A stretch of DNA of 64,000 nucleotides from contig NZ_JAMZFT010000001.1 of assembly GCF_024158125.1 (NCBI RefSeq), positions 124,001-188,000 of the forward strand, given 5' to 3'. This DNA is from Futiania mangrovi. Lineage in GTDB: Bacteria > Pseudomonadota > Alphaproteobacteria > Futianiales > Futianiaceae. The position numbers and the translations under genes were made by a program. The first letter of the stretch is position 1. The number at the start of each line of letters is the position of its first letter. The notes beneath the pieces are model-generated. The model made no database searches and had not been told where the DNA came from. It saw nothing but the letters and a program-made list of their open reading frames with translations. Of this stretch, positions 1 through 8,756 are shown in pieces.

Positions 1-2
1 CC

Positions 3-758
<756 letters not shown>

Positions 759-794
759 GCCGCCCGGTACGGACGCACTCCCGCGACTTGATCC

Positions 795-830
795 CGCCCC
801 CGCCTGCCCTTGCGTGCAGGTCAGGGGGCG
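795..830 (+). other. serC-serA intergenic hairpin
   Basis: CGCCCCC (795-801) pairs with GGGGGCG (824-830), and inside it CCTGC (803-807) pairs with GCAGG (816-820), leaving a short loop and a small asymmetric internal loop. No T-tract follows, so it is not a classical terminator; it could be an attenuator, an mRNA-processing or stability structure, or nothing. It lies 36 nt before the serA start. Confidence 0.35.
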
Positions 831-866
831 GACAGACCTTCCTTATCTCAGAGGATACCCGGATCC

Positions 867-2459
867 ATGCCCAAGGTACTCGTTTCCGATGCGCTGTCCG
901 AGCGTGCTGTCGAAATCTTCCGCGAGCGCGGCATCGACGTCGATTTCCAGCCCGATCTCGGTAAGGACAAGGACAAGCTGGCCGAGGTGATCGGCCAGTA
1001 CGACGGCCTCGCCATCCGCTCCGCCACCAAGGTCACCGACAAGATCATCGCGGCGGCCGCCAACCTCAGGGTAATCGGCCGTGCCGGCATCGGCGTCGAC
1101 AATGTCGACATCCCCAAGGCCACCGCGCGCGGCATCGTGGTGATGAACACGCCGTTCGGCAACTCGACCACCACGGCCGAGCACGCGATCGCCATGATGC
1201 TCTCGCTCGCCCGCCAGATCCCGCAGGCGAACGCTTCCACCCACGCCGGCAAGTGGGAGAAGTCGCGCTTCATGGGGATCGAGCTGACCGGCAAGACGCT
1301 GGGCGTCATCGGCTGCGGCAACATCGGCTCCATCGTGGCCACGCGCGGCGTCGGGCTGAAGATGCGCGTCATCGCCTTCGACCCCTATCTCTCGCCGGAA
1401 CGGGCGCAGCAGCTTGGCGTCGAGAAGGTCGACCTCGACACGCTGCTCGCGCGCGCCGACATCATCACGCTGCACACGCCGCTGACCGACAAGACCCGCA
1501 ACATCCTGTCGCGGGAGGCGCTGGCCAAGACCCGCAAGGGCGTGCGCATCGTCAATTGCGCGCGCGGCGGCCTTATCGACGAGGAGGCGCTGAAGGACGC
1601 CATCGACGCCGGCCACGTGGCGGGCGCGGCGCTCGACGTCTTCGCGGTGGAGCCCGCCAAGGAGCATCCGCTCTTCGGCAACGAGAACGTGATCTGCACG
1701 CCGCACCTCGGCGCCTCCACCGAGGAAGCGCAGGAGACGGTCGCCCTGCAGGTTGCCGAGCAGATGGCCGACTACCTGCTGACCGGGGCCGTGACCAATG
1801 CGGTGAACATGCCCTCGATCTCGGCGGAGGAAGCCCCGCGCCTGAAGCCGTGGGTGCGGCTGGCGGAGATGCTGGGCTCGTTCGCCGGCCAGGTGACCGA
1901 GAGCGCGATCAAGGAGGTCGAGATCCTGTTCGAGGGCGTCGCCTCAGAGATGAACGTGAAGGCCATGACGTCCGCCGCGCTCGCGGGCCTGCTGCGCCCG
2001 CAGGTGGGCGACGTGAACATGGTCTCGGCACCGATCATGGCGAAGGAGCGGGGTATCGTCCTCTCCGAGGTCAAGCGCGACAAGATGGGCGTGTTCGACG
2101 GCTACATCCGCCTGACCATCCAGACCGAGAAGCAGCGCCGCTCGGTCGCAGGCACCGTCTTCTCCGACGGCAAGCCGCGCTTCATCCAGATCAAGGGCAT
2201 CAACCTGGACGCCGAACCCGCCGCCCATATGCTCTACACGACGAACGCCGACAAGCCGGGCTATATCGGCGCGCTCGGCACGACGCTGGGCGAGGCGGGC
2301 GTGAACATCGCCGCCTTCGCGCTCGGACGCGACAAGGAGGGCGGCGATGCCATCGCCCTTCTCACGGTCGACGATGTCGTCTCCGACGCGGTGCTGGAGA
2401 AGGTGCGCGATCTGCCGCACGTCCTCCAGGCCAAGCGGGTCGAGTTCGACGTGGAGTGA
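867..2459 (+). CDS. serA: D-3-phosphoglycerate dehydrogenase
   Basis: It oxidises 3-phosphoglycerate to 3-phosphohydroxypyruvate with NAD, the first step of serine synthesis. The 530-residue product has the long architecture: substrate- and NAD-binding domains with GVIGCGNIGS near residues 146-155, the catalytic Arg in CARGG (R233), Glu in VEPA (E262) and His in PHLGAST (H280), then an intervening allosteric-substrate-binding region and a C-terminal ACT domain (about 455-530, NADKPGYIGALG) that normally senses serine. The frame is open upstream to 810, but the ATG at 867 matches the conserved N-terminus MPKVLVSD and has GAGGA about 10 nt before it. It follows serC on the same strand. Confidence 0.97.
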   Translation: MPKVLVSDALSERAVEIFRERGIDVDFQPDLGKDKDKLAEVIGQYDGLAIRSATKVTDKIIAAAANLRVIGRAGIGVDNVDIPKATARGIVVMNTPFGNSTTTAEHAIAMMLSLARQIPQANASTHAGKWEKSRFMGIELTGKTLGVIGCGNIGSIVATRGVGLKMRVIAFDPYLSPERAQQLGVEKVDLDTLLARADIITLHTPLTDKTRNILSREALAKTRKGVRIVNCARGGLIDEEALKDAIDAGHVAGAALDVFAVEPAKEHPLFGNENVICTPHLGASTEEAQETVALQVAEQMADYLLTGAVTNAVNMPSISAEEAPRLKPWVRLAEMLGSFAGQVTESAIKEVEILFEGVASEMNVKAMTSAALAGLLRPQVGDVNMVSAPIMAKERGIVLSEVKRDKMGVFDGYIRLTIQTEKQRRSVAGTVFSDGKPRFIQIKGINLDAEPAAHMLYTTNADKPGYIGALGTTLGEAGVNIAAFALGRDKEGGDAIALLTVDDVVSDAVLEKVRDLPHVLQAKRVEFDVE

Positions 2460-2577
2460 CAACCGGGCCGCACTGCCCGAACAGGCTTTGATCGGACGGG
2501 GGCGGGGTGCTAAACCTCGCCCCCGTTCACGTGTGCGGGGATAGCCTCGCGCGCCGCAGGGATGAGGGACGGAACGC

Positions 2578-3870
2578 ATGACCAATGTCGCCGTGGTCGG
2601 CTCCCAGTGGGGGGACGAGGGCAAGGGCAAGATCGTCGACTGGCTGTCGGAGCGGGCGGACGTCGTCGTCCGCTTCCAGGGCGGGCACAATGCGGGCCAC
2701 ACGCTCGTCATCGGCGGCAAGGTCTACAAGCTGTCGCTGCTGCCGTCGGGCATCGTACGCCCGGGCAAGCTGTCGATCATCGGCAACGGGGTCGTGCTCG
2801 ACCCTTGGGCGCTGTTCGACGAGATCGCGCGCCTGACGGGCCAGGGCGTCGAGATCAGCCCGCAGAACCTGCGCATCGCCGAGAACGCGCCGCTGATCCT
2901 GCCGTTGCACCGGGAGCTCGACCAGATCCGCGAGAAGGCGGCGGGCCGTGCCGCGATCGGCACGACGGGCCGCGGCATCGGCCCGGCCTACGAGGACAAG
3001 GTCGGCCGCCGCGCCATCCGCGTCAGCGACCTCGCCGACGGGCCGACCCTCGACGACCGGATCGAGCGGCTGCTGGCCCATCACAACGCGCTGCGCCGCG
3101 GCCTCGGCGAGGCGGTGATCGACCCGACGCAGCTGAAATCGGACCTGGAGGAGATCGCCGACCGGATCCTGCCCTTCGCCGACGCGGTGTGGAGCACGCT
3201 CGACGCGCACCGCCGCGCGGGCGACCGGATCCTGTTCGAGGGCGCGCAGGGCACCATGCTCGACGTCGACCACGGCACCTATCCTTACGTCACCTCCTCC
3301 AACACGGTCGCGGCGGCCGCCAGCGTGGGCACCGGCATGGGGCCAGGCGCGGTCGGGTTCATCCTCGGCATCACCAAGGCCTACACGACGCGCGTCGGCT
3401 CCGGCCCCTTCCCGACGGAGCAGGACAACGCCGTCGGCAACCGGCTGGGCGAGCGCGGGCACGAGTTCGGCACGGTCACGGGGCGCAAGCGCCGCTGCGG
3501 CTGGTTCGACGCGGTGCTCGTGCGCCAAGCGGTGGTGCAGCAGGGCATCGACGGCATCGCGCTGACCAAGCTTGACGTGCTCGACGGCTTCGACGAGATC
3601 AAGGTCTGCGTGGGTTACGAGATCGACGGCGGCCGGGTGGAGCGTCTGCCCGCGGCGGCGGCGGTTCAGGGCCGCGTGACCCCGATCTACGAGACGCTGC
3701 CGGGCTGGTCGGAGTCGACCGCGGGCGCCCGGTCCTTCTCGGACCTGCCCGCGACCGCAATCAAGTACGTGATGCGCCTGCAGGAACTGATCGGCTGTCC
3801 GGTCTCGCTCGTTTCGACGAGCCCGGAGCGGGACGACACCATCCTGCTGCACGATCCTTTCGAGGATTGA
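2578..3870 (+). CDS. purA: adenylosuccinate synthetase
   Basis: It joins IMP and aspartate using GTP to give adenylosuccinate, the committed step to AMP. The 430-residue protein has the family landmarks: [13 protein letters not shown] at the N-terminus with the catalytic Asp, NAGHT with the catalytic His, [25 protein letters not shown], and the [12 protein letters not shown] segment. A GAGGGACGG stretch precedes the ATG. It lies 118 nt after serA, separated by a GC-rich hairpin. Unusually, the last codons and stop lie in an 18-bp tandem duplication (3856-3891), so the PFED-stop sequence is written twice in the same frame. A terminator follows at about 3915-3938. Confidence 0.98.
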   Translation: MTNVAVVGSQWGDEGKGKIVDWLSERADVVVRFQGGHNAGHTLVIGGKVYKLSLLPSGIVRPGKLSIIGNGVVLDPWALFDEIARLTGQGVEISPQNLRIAENAPLILPLHRELDQIREKAAGRAAIGTTGRGIGPAYEDKVGRRAIRVSDLADGPTLDDRIERLLAHHNALRRGLGEAVIDPTQLKSDLEEIADRILPFADAVWSTLDAHRRAGDRILFEGAQGTMLDVDHGTYPYVTSSNTVAAAASVGTGMGPGAVGFILGITKAYTTRVGSGPFPTEQDNAVGNRLGERGHEFGTVTGRKRRCGWFDAVLVRQAVVQQGIDGIALTKLDVLDGFDEIKVCVGYEIDGGRVERLPAAAAVQGRVTPIYETLPGWSESTAGARSFSDLPATAIKYVMRLQELIGCPVSLVSTSPERDDTILLHDPFED

Positions 3871-3891
3871 GGGCCTTTCGAGGATTGAGGG
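3856..3891 (+). repeat. 18-bp perfect tandem duplication at the purA stop codon
   Basis: CCTTTCGAGGATTGAGGG occurs at 3856-3873 and again at 3874-3891 with no mismatch and no gap. The purA stop is in the first copy. Since 18 is a multiple of three, the second copy stays in frame and would encode the same residues and a second stop after read-through. It is probably a recent replication-slippage product. Confidence 0.95.
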
Positions 3892-3914
3892 CGGACCAGC
3901 GCGAAGCATGCGAG

Positions 3915-3938
3915 AAGGGGCGCGCTGGCGCCCTTTTT
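3915..3938 (+). terminator. Rho-independent terminator after purA
   Basis: The GGGCGC arm (3918-3923), GCTG loop and GCGCCC arm (3928-3933) are followed by five T residues (3934-3938); three weaker pairs extend the stem. It sits between the convergent purA and rpoH genes, in the right orientation for purA. The A-rich left side gives only weak activity for rpoH. Confidence 0.75.
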
Positions 3939-3952
3939 CATGTCTGGCGGTG

Positions 3953-4843
3953 TCAGTCGCCCGCGGGGATCAGATGCTGCGCGCGGGCGGCCTCGCGCAT
4001 GGCCTTCTGCAGCTTCTCGAAGGCGCGCACCTCGATCTGGCGCACCCGCTCCCGGCTGACGCCATAGACCTGCGCGAGATCCTCCAGCGTGGAGGGATCT
4101 TCCTTCAGCCGCCGCTCGATCAGGATGTGCTTCTCGCGCTCGTTGAGCACGCCCATCGCCTTGACCAGCAGGGCGCGGCGCTGTTCCAGTTCCTCGCGTT
4201 CGCCCAGAAGCGTTTCCTGGTCCTCGTCCTCGTTGACGAGGAAGTCCTGCCACTCGCCCTCCGAGTCGGCGCGCAGCGGCGAGTTGAGCGAGCTGTCGCT
4301 GCCCGACATGCGCCGGTTCATCGAGATGACCTCGTCCTCGGTCACCGAGAGCTTGGTCGCGATCGTCTTGACCTGGTCGGGGTGCAGGTCGCCTTCCTCG
4401 ATTGCCTGGATCTGGCCCTTCACCTTGCGCAGGTTGAAGAAGAGCTTCTTCTGCGCCGCCGTGGTGCCGATCTTCACCAGGCTCCAGGAACGCAGGATGT
4501 ATTCCTGGATCGCTGCGCGGATCCACCACATGGCGTAGGTGGCGAGCCGGAAGCCCTTTTCCGGGTCGAAGCGCTTGACCGCCTGCATCAGGCCGACATT
4601 GCCCTCCGAAATGATTTCCGAGATCGGCAGGCCGTAGCCGCGGTAGCCCATGGCGATCTTGGCAACGAGGCGCAGATGGCTGGTAACGAGCTGGTGTGCG
4701 GCGTCGGCGTCCTCATGCTCGACCCAGCGCTTGGCCAGCATGTACTCCTGCTGCGGCTCCAGCATGGGGAACTTGCGGATTTCCTGCAGATAGCGGCTGA
4801 GGCCGCCGTCAGGCGTCATGGTCGGAAGCGTGTTTCCTGCCAT
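3953..4843 (-). CDS. rpoH: RNA polymerase heat-shock sigma factor RpoH (sigma-32)
   Basis: It directs RNA polymerase to heat-shock promoters. The 296-residue protein has region 1.2/2 signatures (LVTSHLRLVAKIAMGYRGYG, EGNVGLMQAVKRFDPEKGFRLATYAMWWIRAAIQEYI) and the region 4 helix-turn-helix (LAQVYGVSRERVRQIEVRAFEKL). QKKLFFNLRK between regions 2 and 3 is the RpoH box that marks sigma-32 and binds DnaK/core polymerase. The frame extends upstream to 4903, but the ATG at 4843 matches the usual length and has GAGGGA 8-9 nt before it; the upstream extension would overlap the promoter -10. It lies downstream of rluD on the same strand with its own promoter. Confidence 0.96.
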   Translation of the reverse strand: MAGNTLPTMTPDGGLSRYLQEIRKFPMLEPQQEYMLAKRWVEHEDADAAHQLVTSHLRLVAKIAMGYRGYGLPISEIISEGNVGLMQAVKRFDPEKGFRLATYAMWWIRAAIQEYILRSWSLVKIGTTAAQKKLFFNLRKVKGQIQAIEEGDLHPDQVKTIATKLSVTEDEVISMNRRMSGSDSSLNSPLRADSEGEWQDFLVNEDEDQETLLGEREELEQRRALLVKAMGVLNEREKHILIERRLKEDPSTLEDLAQVYGVSRERVRQIEVRAFEKLQKAMREAARAQHLIPAGD

Positions 4844-4900
4844 TGCGTCGATCCCTCGCGCGACGTCCCGGTCCACCCAAATCACCCGCCGGGACAATCT

Positions 4901-4928
4901 CATATATCCACGCTTTGTGGCGGCTCAA
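4901..4928 (-). promoter_or_regulatory. candidate rpoH promoter
   Basis: On the minus strand TTGAGC (complement of 4923-4928) is followed after 16 nt by TATATG (complement of 4901-4906), a reasonable housekeeping-type -35/-10 pair. It would give a leader of about 50 nt before the rpoH ATG at 4843. The stretch is clearly more AT-rich than its surroundings. No sigma-32 autoregulatory box is obvious. Confidence 0.5.
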
Positions 4929-4986
4929 TGGCCTGCCGGCATATTTGGAGCCTGCAAGCGTGTTCCGGCAAAACGCGCGAGGAGCG

Positions 4987-6015
4987 TCAGGCGTTGCGCA
5001 GCGCGCCGAGCAGAAACGCCATGTCCTCGGGCAGGGGGGCGGAGAAGCGCATCTCCTCGCCCGTGCGCGGATGCCGGAAGCCCAGTGTCGCGGCGTGCAG
5101 TGCCTGGCGGGGAAACTCCTCGACCAGCGGGCGGATGCGCGGGGAAAGCGTGCGGGCGAGTGTCTTGTGTTTGCCGCCGTAGACGCTGTCGCCGATCAGC
5201 GGATGGCCGATGTGCGTCATATGCACGCGGATCTGGTGCGTCCGGCCCGTCTCCAGCCTGCACTCGACGAGGCTCGCCACCGGCGCGTCGGCAGGGCCAA
5301 AGCGTTCCAGCACGCGAAAGTGCGTGACCGCGGCCTTGCCGCCCGATTTCACCACCGCCATCTTCTTGCGGTTCGTCGGGCTGCGGCCGATCGCGCCCTC
5401 GATCCGTCCCCACGGGCCCTTGATCAGGCGGCGGCCGGTTGGACCCCAGTCCGCGACCGGGGGCTCTCCCCAGACGATGGCGCGATAGCTGCGCTCGGTC
5501 GTGTGGGCGGCGAACTGCTCCGAGAGGCCGAGGTGCGCGCCGTCGTGCTTGGCGACGACCATCAGGCCGCTCGTCTCCTTGTCGATCCGGTGCACGATCC
5601 CGGGCCGCTTCACCCCGCCGATGCCGGAGAGGCTGTTGCCGCAATGGGCGATCAGCGCGTTCACGAGCGTGCTCTCGGGGCTGCCGGGTGCTGGGTGCAC
5701 GACGAGGCCGGCGGGCTTGTTCACCACCAGCAGGTCGGCATCCTCGTGCACGATGTCGAGGGGGATGTCCTCGCCCGAGGGCAGCGGATCGTCGGGCGGG
5801 GGGACGACCACCTCCACCTCGTCGCCGGCGCCGACGCGCGTGCTCGCGTCGACGGCCGCGCGGCCCGAGACGCTGACGAAGCCCGTTTCGATCAGGCGCT
5901 GAACCCGGCTTCGCGATAGATGGGGCAGGGAGGCGGTGATATACCGGTCGAGCCGTTGACCTGCATCCGCGTTCCCGACCGTGAGGAGGTGTTCGTCCCC
6001 GATGTCCGACAGCAT
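4987..6015 (-). CDS. rluD: 23S rRNA pseudouridine synthase, RluD/RluA family
   Basis: It isomerises uridines in 23S rRNA (U1911/1915/1917 for RluD itself) to pseudouridine. The 342-residue protein has an N-terminal S4 RNA-binding domain (about 15-75, AGQRLDRYITASLPHLSRSRVQRLI) and a catalytic domain with the RluA-family motif HRIDKETSGLMVVAK, whose Asp is the nucleophile, plus the late LETGRTHQIRVH motif. Its ATG at 6013-6015 is in the palindrome GCATGC shared with a start codon of the divergent membrane-protein gene, so the two 5' ends touch or overlap. The exact RluA-subfamily member is inferred from the S4 domain and length. Confidence 0.92.
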   Translation of the reverse strand: MLSDIGDEHLLTVGNADAGQRLDRYITASLPHLSRSRVQRLIETGFVSVSGRAAVDASTRVGAGDEVEVVVPPPDDPLPSGEDIPLDIVHEDADLLVVNKPAGLVVHPAPGSPESTLVNALIAHCGNSLSGIGGVKRPGIVHRIDKETSGLMVVAKHDGAHLGLSEQFAAHTTERSYRAIVWGEPPVADWGPTGRRLIKGPWGRIEGAIGRSPTNRKKMAVVKSGGKAAVTHFRVLERFGPADAPVASLVECRLETGRTHQIRVHMTHIGHPLIGDSVYGGKHKTLARTLSPRIRPLVEEFPRQALHAATLGFRHPRTGEEMRFSAPLPEDMAFLLGALRNA

Positions 6016-6397
6016 GCCCGACCCCGCTCAGACCACGGATACGTCGCAGGACCCGCCGCAGGACGGCGCGAGCGACGACCGGACGTACCGCATCCTCAAA
6101 TGGGTCGTCATCGTCATGGGCGTCCTGCTCGTGGTCGGGTTCGTCGTCATCGTGGTCGGCATGATCTCCAAGATCCAGGGTTTTACCGGCGCGAACCGGA
6201 AGGCGGCGCCGCAGTCCGTGTCGGCGCCCTACGAGGCGGCCGTCACGCTGCCTCCGGGGGCAAGGATTGTCGAGACCGCGGTCGGCGACGGCCTCGTGGT
6301 GCTGCGCCTCGAGACGCCTCGAGGGCCGGCTCTCCTCCTAGTCGATCCGCGCACCGGGCGCACGCGCGGCACGGTGACGCTCACCCCCGCGGAATGA
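6002..6397 (+). CDS. small single-pass membrane protein (DUF6476-like)
   Basis: About 131 residues: a polar, acidic, proline-rich N-terminus (about 1-30), one transmembrane helix (WVVIVMGVLLVVGFVVIVVGMI) and a C-terminal domain with GARIVETAVGDGLVVLRLE and a hydrophobic, nucleotide-like PALLLVDPRTGR ending. I recall similar short proteins beside rluD in other alphaproteobacteria, but the function is unknown. GAGGAGG at 5983-5989 precedes the ATG at 6002; a second ATG at 6014 is possible, and a GTG at 5981 is less likely as it overlaps the ribosome-binding site. The stop overlaps the next ATG (ATGA), so it is co-translated with the JAMM peptidase. Confidence 0.75.
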   Translation: MSDSMPDPAQTTDTSQDPPQDGASDDRTYRILKWVVIVMGVLLVVGFVVIVVGMISKIQGFTGANRKAAPQSVSAPYEAAVTLPPGARIVETAVGDGLVVLRLETPRGPALLLVDPRTGRTRGTVTLTPAE

Positions 6398-6837
6398 CAC
6401 CGACGCTTGAGATAGGGCCTCGGCATCGCGGCGTCATCCGCGCTGCCGCGAAAAAAGCCTGGCCGGCGGAGGCATGCGGCCTGCTCGTCGGCACCGCGGA
6501 CCCTGTATGCATGATCTGGCGCGTTGCGCGCGTCGTCGGGAGCCCCAATCTCCTGGCCCCCGCCCGCGACGACAGGTTCGAGGTCGACCCCGCCCTGCTG
6601 CTGCGCACGCACCGGGAGGCGCGGGAGGCGGGCCTTGCGCTCGTCGGTCTCTATCATTCGCATCCGCGCGGCGTCGCCGTTCCGTCGGAGACCGACCGGC
6701 AGTCGGCCTGGCAGCCGGGTCTCGCCTGGCTGATCGTGGCGGGGCCGCCCGCGTGGGACGACCTCCGCGCCTTCCTCAACGACGGCACGGACACCGACGC
6801 GCACTTTGCGGCCATGCGGCTCTCGGGCGGGGGATAG
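6394..6837 (+). CDS. JAMM/MPN-domain metallopeptidase (Mov34/M67 family)
   Basis: A 147-residue stand-alone JAMM domain. The zinc-site pattern is present: Glu in EACGLLVG near the N-terminus, then HSHPRGVAVPSETD containing His-x-His and the downstream Asp. Bacterial JAMM enzymes of this size cleave isopeptide or C-terminal bonds to small ubiquitin-like sulfur carriers (the Mec+ type is one example), but no MoaD/ThiS-like or E1-like gene is next to it. It overlaps the preceding membrane-protein gene by 4 nt, suggesting the two act together. The convergent neighbour is cysQ, a sulfur-metabolism gene, which may or may not be meaningful. Confidence 0.85.
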   Translation: MTPTLEIGPRHRGVIRAAAKKAWPAEACGLLVGTADPVCMIWRVARVVGSPNLLAPARDDRFEVDPALLLRTHREAREAGLALVGLYHSHPRGVAVPSETDRQSAWQPGLAWLIVAGPPAWDDLRAFLNDGTDTDAHFAAMRLSGGG

Positions 6838-6849
6838 GGCGCGCGGCAC

Positions 6850-7638
6850 TCAGGCGACGCTCGGCGGGCGCACCCGTCCGAAGGCGAGGAAATAGCCGTT
6901 CCGCAAGCCCGGCTTGCGATAGGCGAAGGGCACACCCTCCGGCGTCACGACATGCCCGCCGGCGGCTTCCAGCACCGCCTGGCCTGCCGCCGTGTCCCAT
7001 TCCATCGTGGGTCCCATGCGCGGGTAGATGTCGGCTTCCCCGGCTGCGATCAGGCAGAACTTGAGCGAGGAGCCCGCCTGCTTCGTCTCCGCCACCGTCA
7101 GGCCCTCGAGCAGACGCGCATCCTCGCGCGAGGTGTGCGACCGGCTGCCGATCGCGGTCCAGCCCGCCGGGGGCGGCGTGCGCGCCGCGATCTCCCGCAC
7201 CTCGCCATTGTCGCTCGCGAACGCTCCGACGCCTGCCGCCCCCCAGAAGGCGCGGCCGAGCGCGGGAGCGAGAACGATCCCCGCCGTCGGGCGGCCGTCC
7301 TCCACCAGCGCGATATTGACCGTGAACTCGCCGTTGCGGCGAATGAATTCCCTGGTGCCATCCAGCGGATCGACCAGGAAGAAGGGCGCGTCTTCCGGCA
7401 CCGCGTCGCCTGCCTTGAACCGCTCCTCGGTGACGATGTGGATGTCGGGGGCGATCTCGCGCAGGCCTTTGTAGATCACGGCGTCCGCAGCATGGTCGGC
7501 CGCCGTGACGGGGGAACCGTCCGACTTGTCGTCCACGTCGAAATCGGTCGCGTAAACCTCCATGATAGCGGCACCCGCCGCCTCCGCGATGGGGCGCAGG
7601 CGGGCAAGCAGGTTCTGCCGGTCGATCGTGTCGGTCAT
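6850..7638 (-). CDS. cysQ: 3'(2'),5'-bisphosphate nucleotidase CysQ
   Basis: It hydrolyses 3'-phosphoadenosine 5'-phosphate (PAP) to AMP, clearing the by-product of PAPS use in sulfate assimilation. The 262-residue protein is of the inositol-monophosphatase fold: SDGSPVTAADHAAD, the metal-binding VTEER Glu, DPLDGTREFI (the two metal-binding Asp residues) and the C-terminal WDTAAGQAVLEAAGG motif with the last metal ligand. cysD and cysNC about 14 kb away make the APS/PAPS whose product CysQ recycles. No strong ribosome-binding site precedes the ATG. Confidence 0.93.
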   Translation of the reverse strand: MTDTIDRQNLLARLRPIAEAAGAAIMEVYATDFDVDDKSDGSPVTAADHAADAVIYKGLREIAPDIHIVTEERFKAGDAVPEDAPFFLVDPLDGTREFIRRNGEFTVNIALVEDGRPTAGIVLAPALGRAFWGAAGVGAFASDNGEVREIAARTPPPAGWTAIGSRSHTSREDARLLEGLTVAETKQAGSSLKFCLIAAGEADIYPRMGPTMEWDTAAGQAVLEAAGGHVVTPEGVPFAYRKPGLRNGYFLAFGRVRPPSVA

Positions 7639-7729
7639 GGGGGGCGCTCGCGGGCTGGTTGCGGGGACGGGCAGCGGACCCGTGCACTCTGATAGGCAGT
7701 GACCGCAACCCCGTCAACGCCGGGCGGGA

Positions 7730-7906
7730 TCAGCGCGCGGGGGCAACCAACTCCAGTTCGATCACCTCGGCGTTGATCAGCTGCTTGCCCGCGTGCTCGA
7801 AGTTTACCGTGACCCTGTACCCGACGACGCTCTGTACCTGCCCGATACCCCATTCGGGGGCTTGCGGGTTGCGCACGCGGGCTCCCGGCTCCAGAAAGAC
7901 GGTCAT
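7730..7906 (-). CDS. DUF3553 family small protein
   Basis: 58 residues beginning MTVFLEPGARVRNP, with PEWGIGQVQSVVGYRVTVNFEHAGKQLI. This matches the DUF3553 pattern, a short beta-rich SH3-like module also found on some helicases (CarD/UvrD-type tails); a free-standing version is common in alphaproteobacteria and of unknown role. AAGGGA lies 7 nt before the ATG at 7906, so I prefer it to the ATG two codons upstream at 7912. It stands alone between cysQ (same strand, 91 nt away) and the divergent chpT. Confidence 0.8.
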   Translation of the reverse strand: MTVFLEPGARVRNPQAPEWGIGQVQSVVGYRVTVNFEHAGKQLINAEVIELELVAPAR

Positions 7907-8043
7907 GGGCATGTCCCTTTGCGATGCGTGCAGTGGTGGCGTCCTGTTGGCGCGCCGGTCAGGCTTTGTTTACCATGGGGCACCAGAGTGGGGCCAGGGG
8001 ATCGGTTTGCCCGCGCTCTGCGCGGGAGGTGAGGGGGACTCGG

Positions 8044-8652
8044 ATGGACGATCTGGAACTGGCGGCGCTTTTGTGCTCGCGCCTGTGTCATGACCTTGTG
8101 TCGCCGGTAGGGGCGATCACCAACGGGCTCGAGATCCTCGAGGATGACGACGATCCGGAGATCCGTGCCCAGGCGATCAGCCACATCGGCCAGAGCGCCG
8201 GCGCGGCCTCGGCGCGGCTCCAATTCCTGCGGGTTGCGTTCGGCTCCGGCTCGTCCCTCGGCGAAACCGTGGACACGATCGAGCTTGAAGACCTGGCGGA
8301 GGCGCTGTTTGCGCGTACCCGCGTGCACACCGTCTGGTCGCTCGACCGGCCGAGCGTCCCGAAGGACAGCGCCCGGCTGCTTCTGAACCTTTTGCTGGTC
8401 GCTGCCGATACGCTGCCGCGGGGCGGCACGGTGACGATCGCGGAGCAGACAGACGCGCTGGTCATCAGCGCCGTGGGCGAGGGGGCCCGCATGCTGCCGG
8501 AGGTCGACGGTTTTCTTTCGGGTGAGGTCAACGGCACCCAGCCCGACCCGCGCTCCGTCGTAGCTTTCTATGCGGGGCGCCTGGCCGCGCGGGCAGGCCT
8601 GCCCTTCCGCTGGGCGCCCGCCGCGGGTCGCGTCGACTTCGTGATCGGGTGA
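8044..8652 (+). CDS. chpT: histidine phosphotransferase ChpT
   Basis: ChpT relays phosphate from the hybrid kinase CckA to CtrA (and CpdR), controlling the alphaproteobacterial cell cycle and motility. The 202-residue protein starts with LAALLCSRLCHDLVSPVGAI; His16 is the phosphorylated residue, and the helix resembles the DHp domain of a kinase. The C-terminal half is a degenerate ATPase-like fold without nucleotide-binding boxes. The frame is open upstream to 7924, but the ATG at 8044 follows a GAGGTGAGGGGG stretch. It is directly upstream of cheA on the same strand and 5 kb from its target gene, ctrA. Confidence 0.92.
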   Translation: MDDLELAALLCSRLCHDLVSPVGAITNGLEILEDDDDPEIRAQAISHIGQSAGAASARLQFLRVAFGSGSSLGETVDTIELEDLAEALFARTRVHTVWSLDRPSVPKDSARLLLNLLLVAADTLPRGGTVTIAEQTDALVISAVGEGARMLPEVDGFLSGEVNGTQPDPRSVVAFYAGRLAARAGLPFRWAPAAGRVDFVIG

Positions 8653-8653
8653 C

Positions 8654-8669
8654 TTAAAGACGCCTTAAC
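8654..8669 (+). promoter_or_regulatory. CtrA binding site, perfect TTAA-N7-TTAAC
   Basis: TTAA at 8654-8657, seven bases, then TTAAC at 8665-8669, an exact match to the full CtrA recognition sequence known from Caulobacter. It lies just after the chpT stop, 88 nt before the cheA start. It indicates that the che operon has its own CtrA-controlled promoter. Confidence 0.8.
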
Positions 8670-8756
8670 CCTTCGGATGCGAGGATTCCCGCGGCTTTCC
8701 GCGCGCAGGATGCGGCGCGCGCAAGGGGGCGCGGCACCCGGTCCCGAGGGAGAGGC

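Noticed and set aside
2500-2524. GC-rich hairpin between serA and purA as a serA terminator
   Set aside because: The arms pair (GGGCGGGGT with ACCTCGCCC), but there is no T-tract and the loop-side pairs include a wobble, so I do not list it as a terminator.
2527-3909. A 460-codon frame antisense to purA
   Set aside because: purA is unambiguous, and the antisense frame has no motif and no plausible ribosome-binding site.
4844-4903. An N-terminally extended rpoH start at 4903
   Set aside because: The extension overlaps the candidate promoter -10; the ATG at 4843 has a good ribosome-binding site and gives the normal family length.
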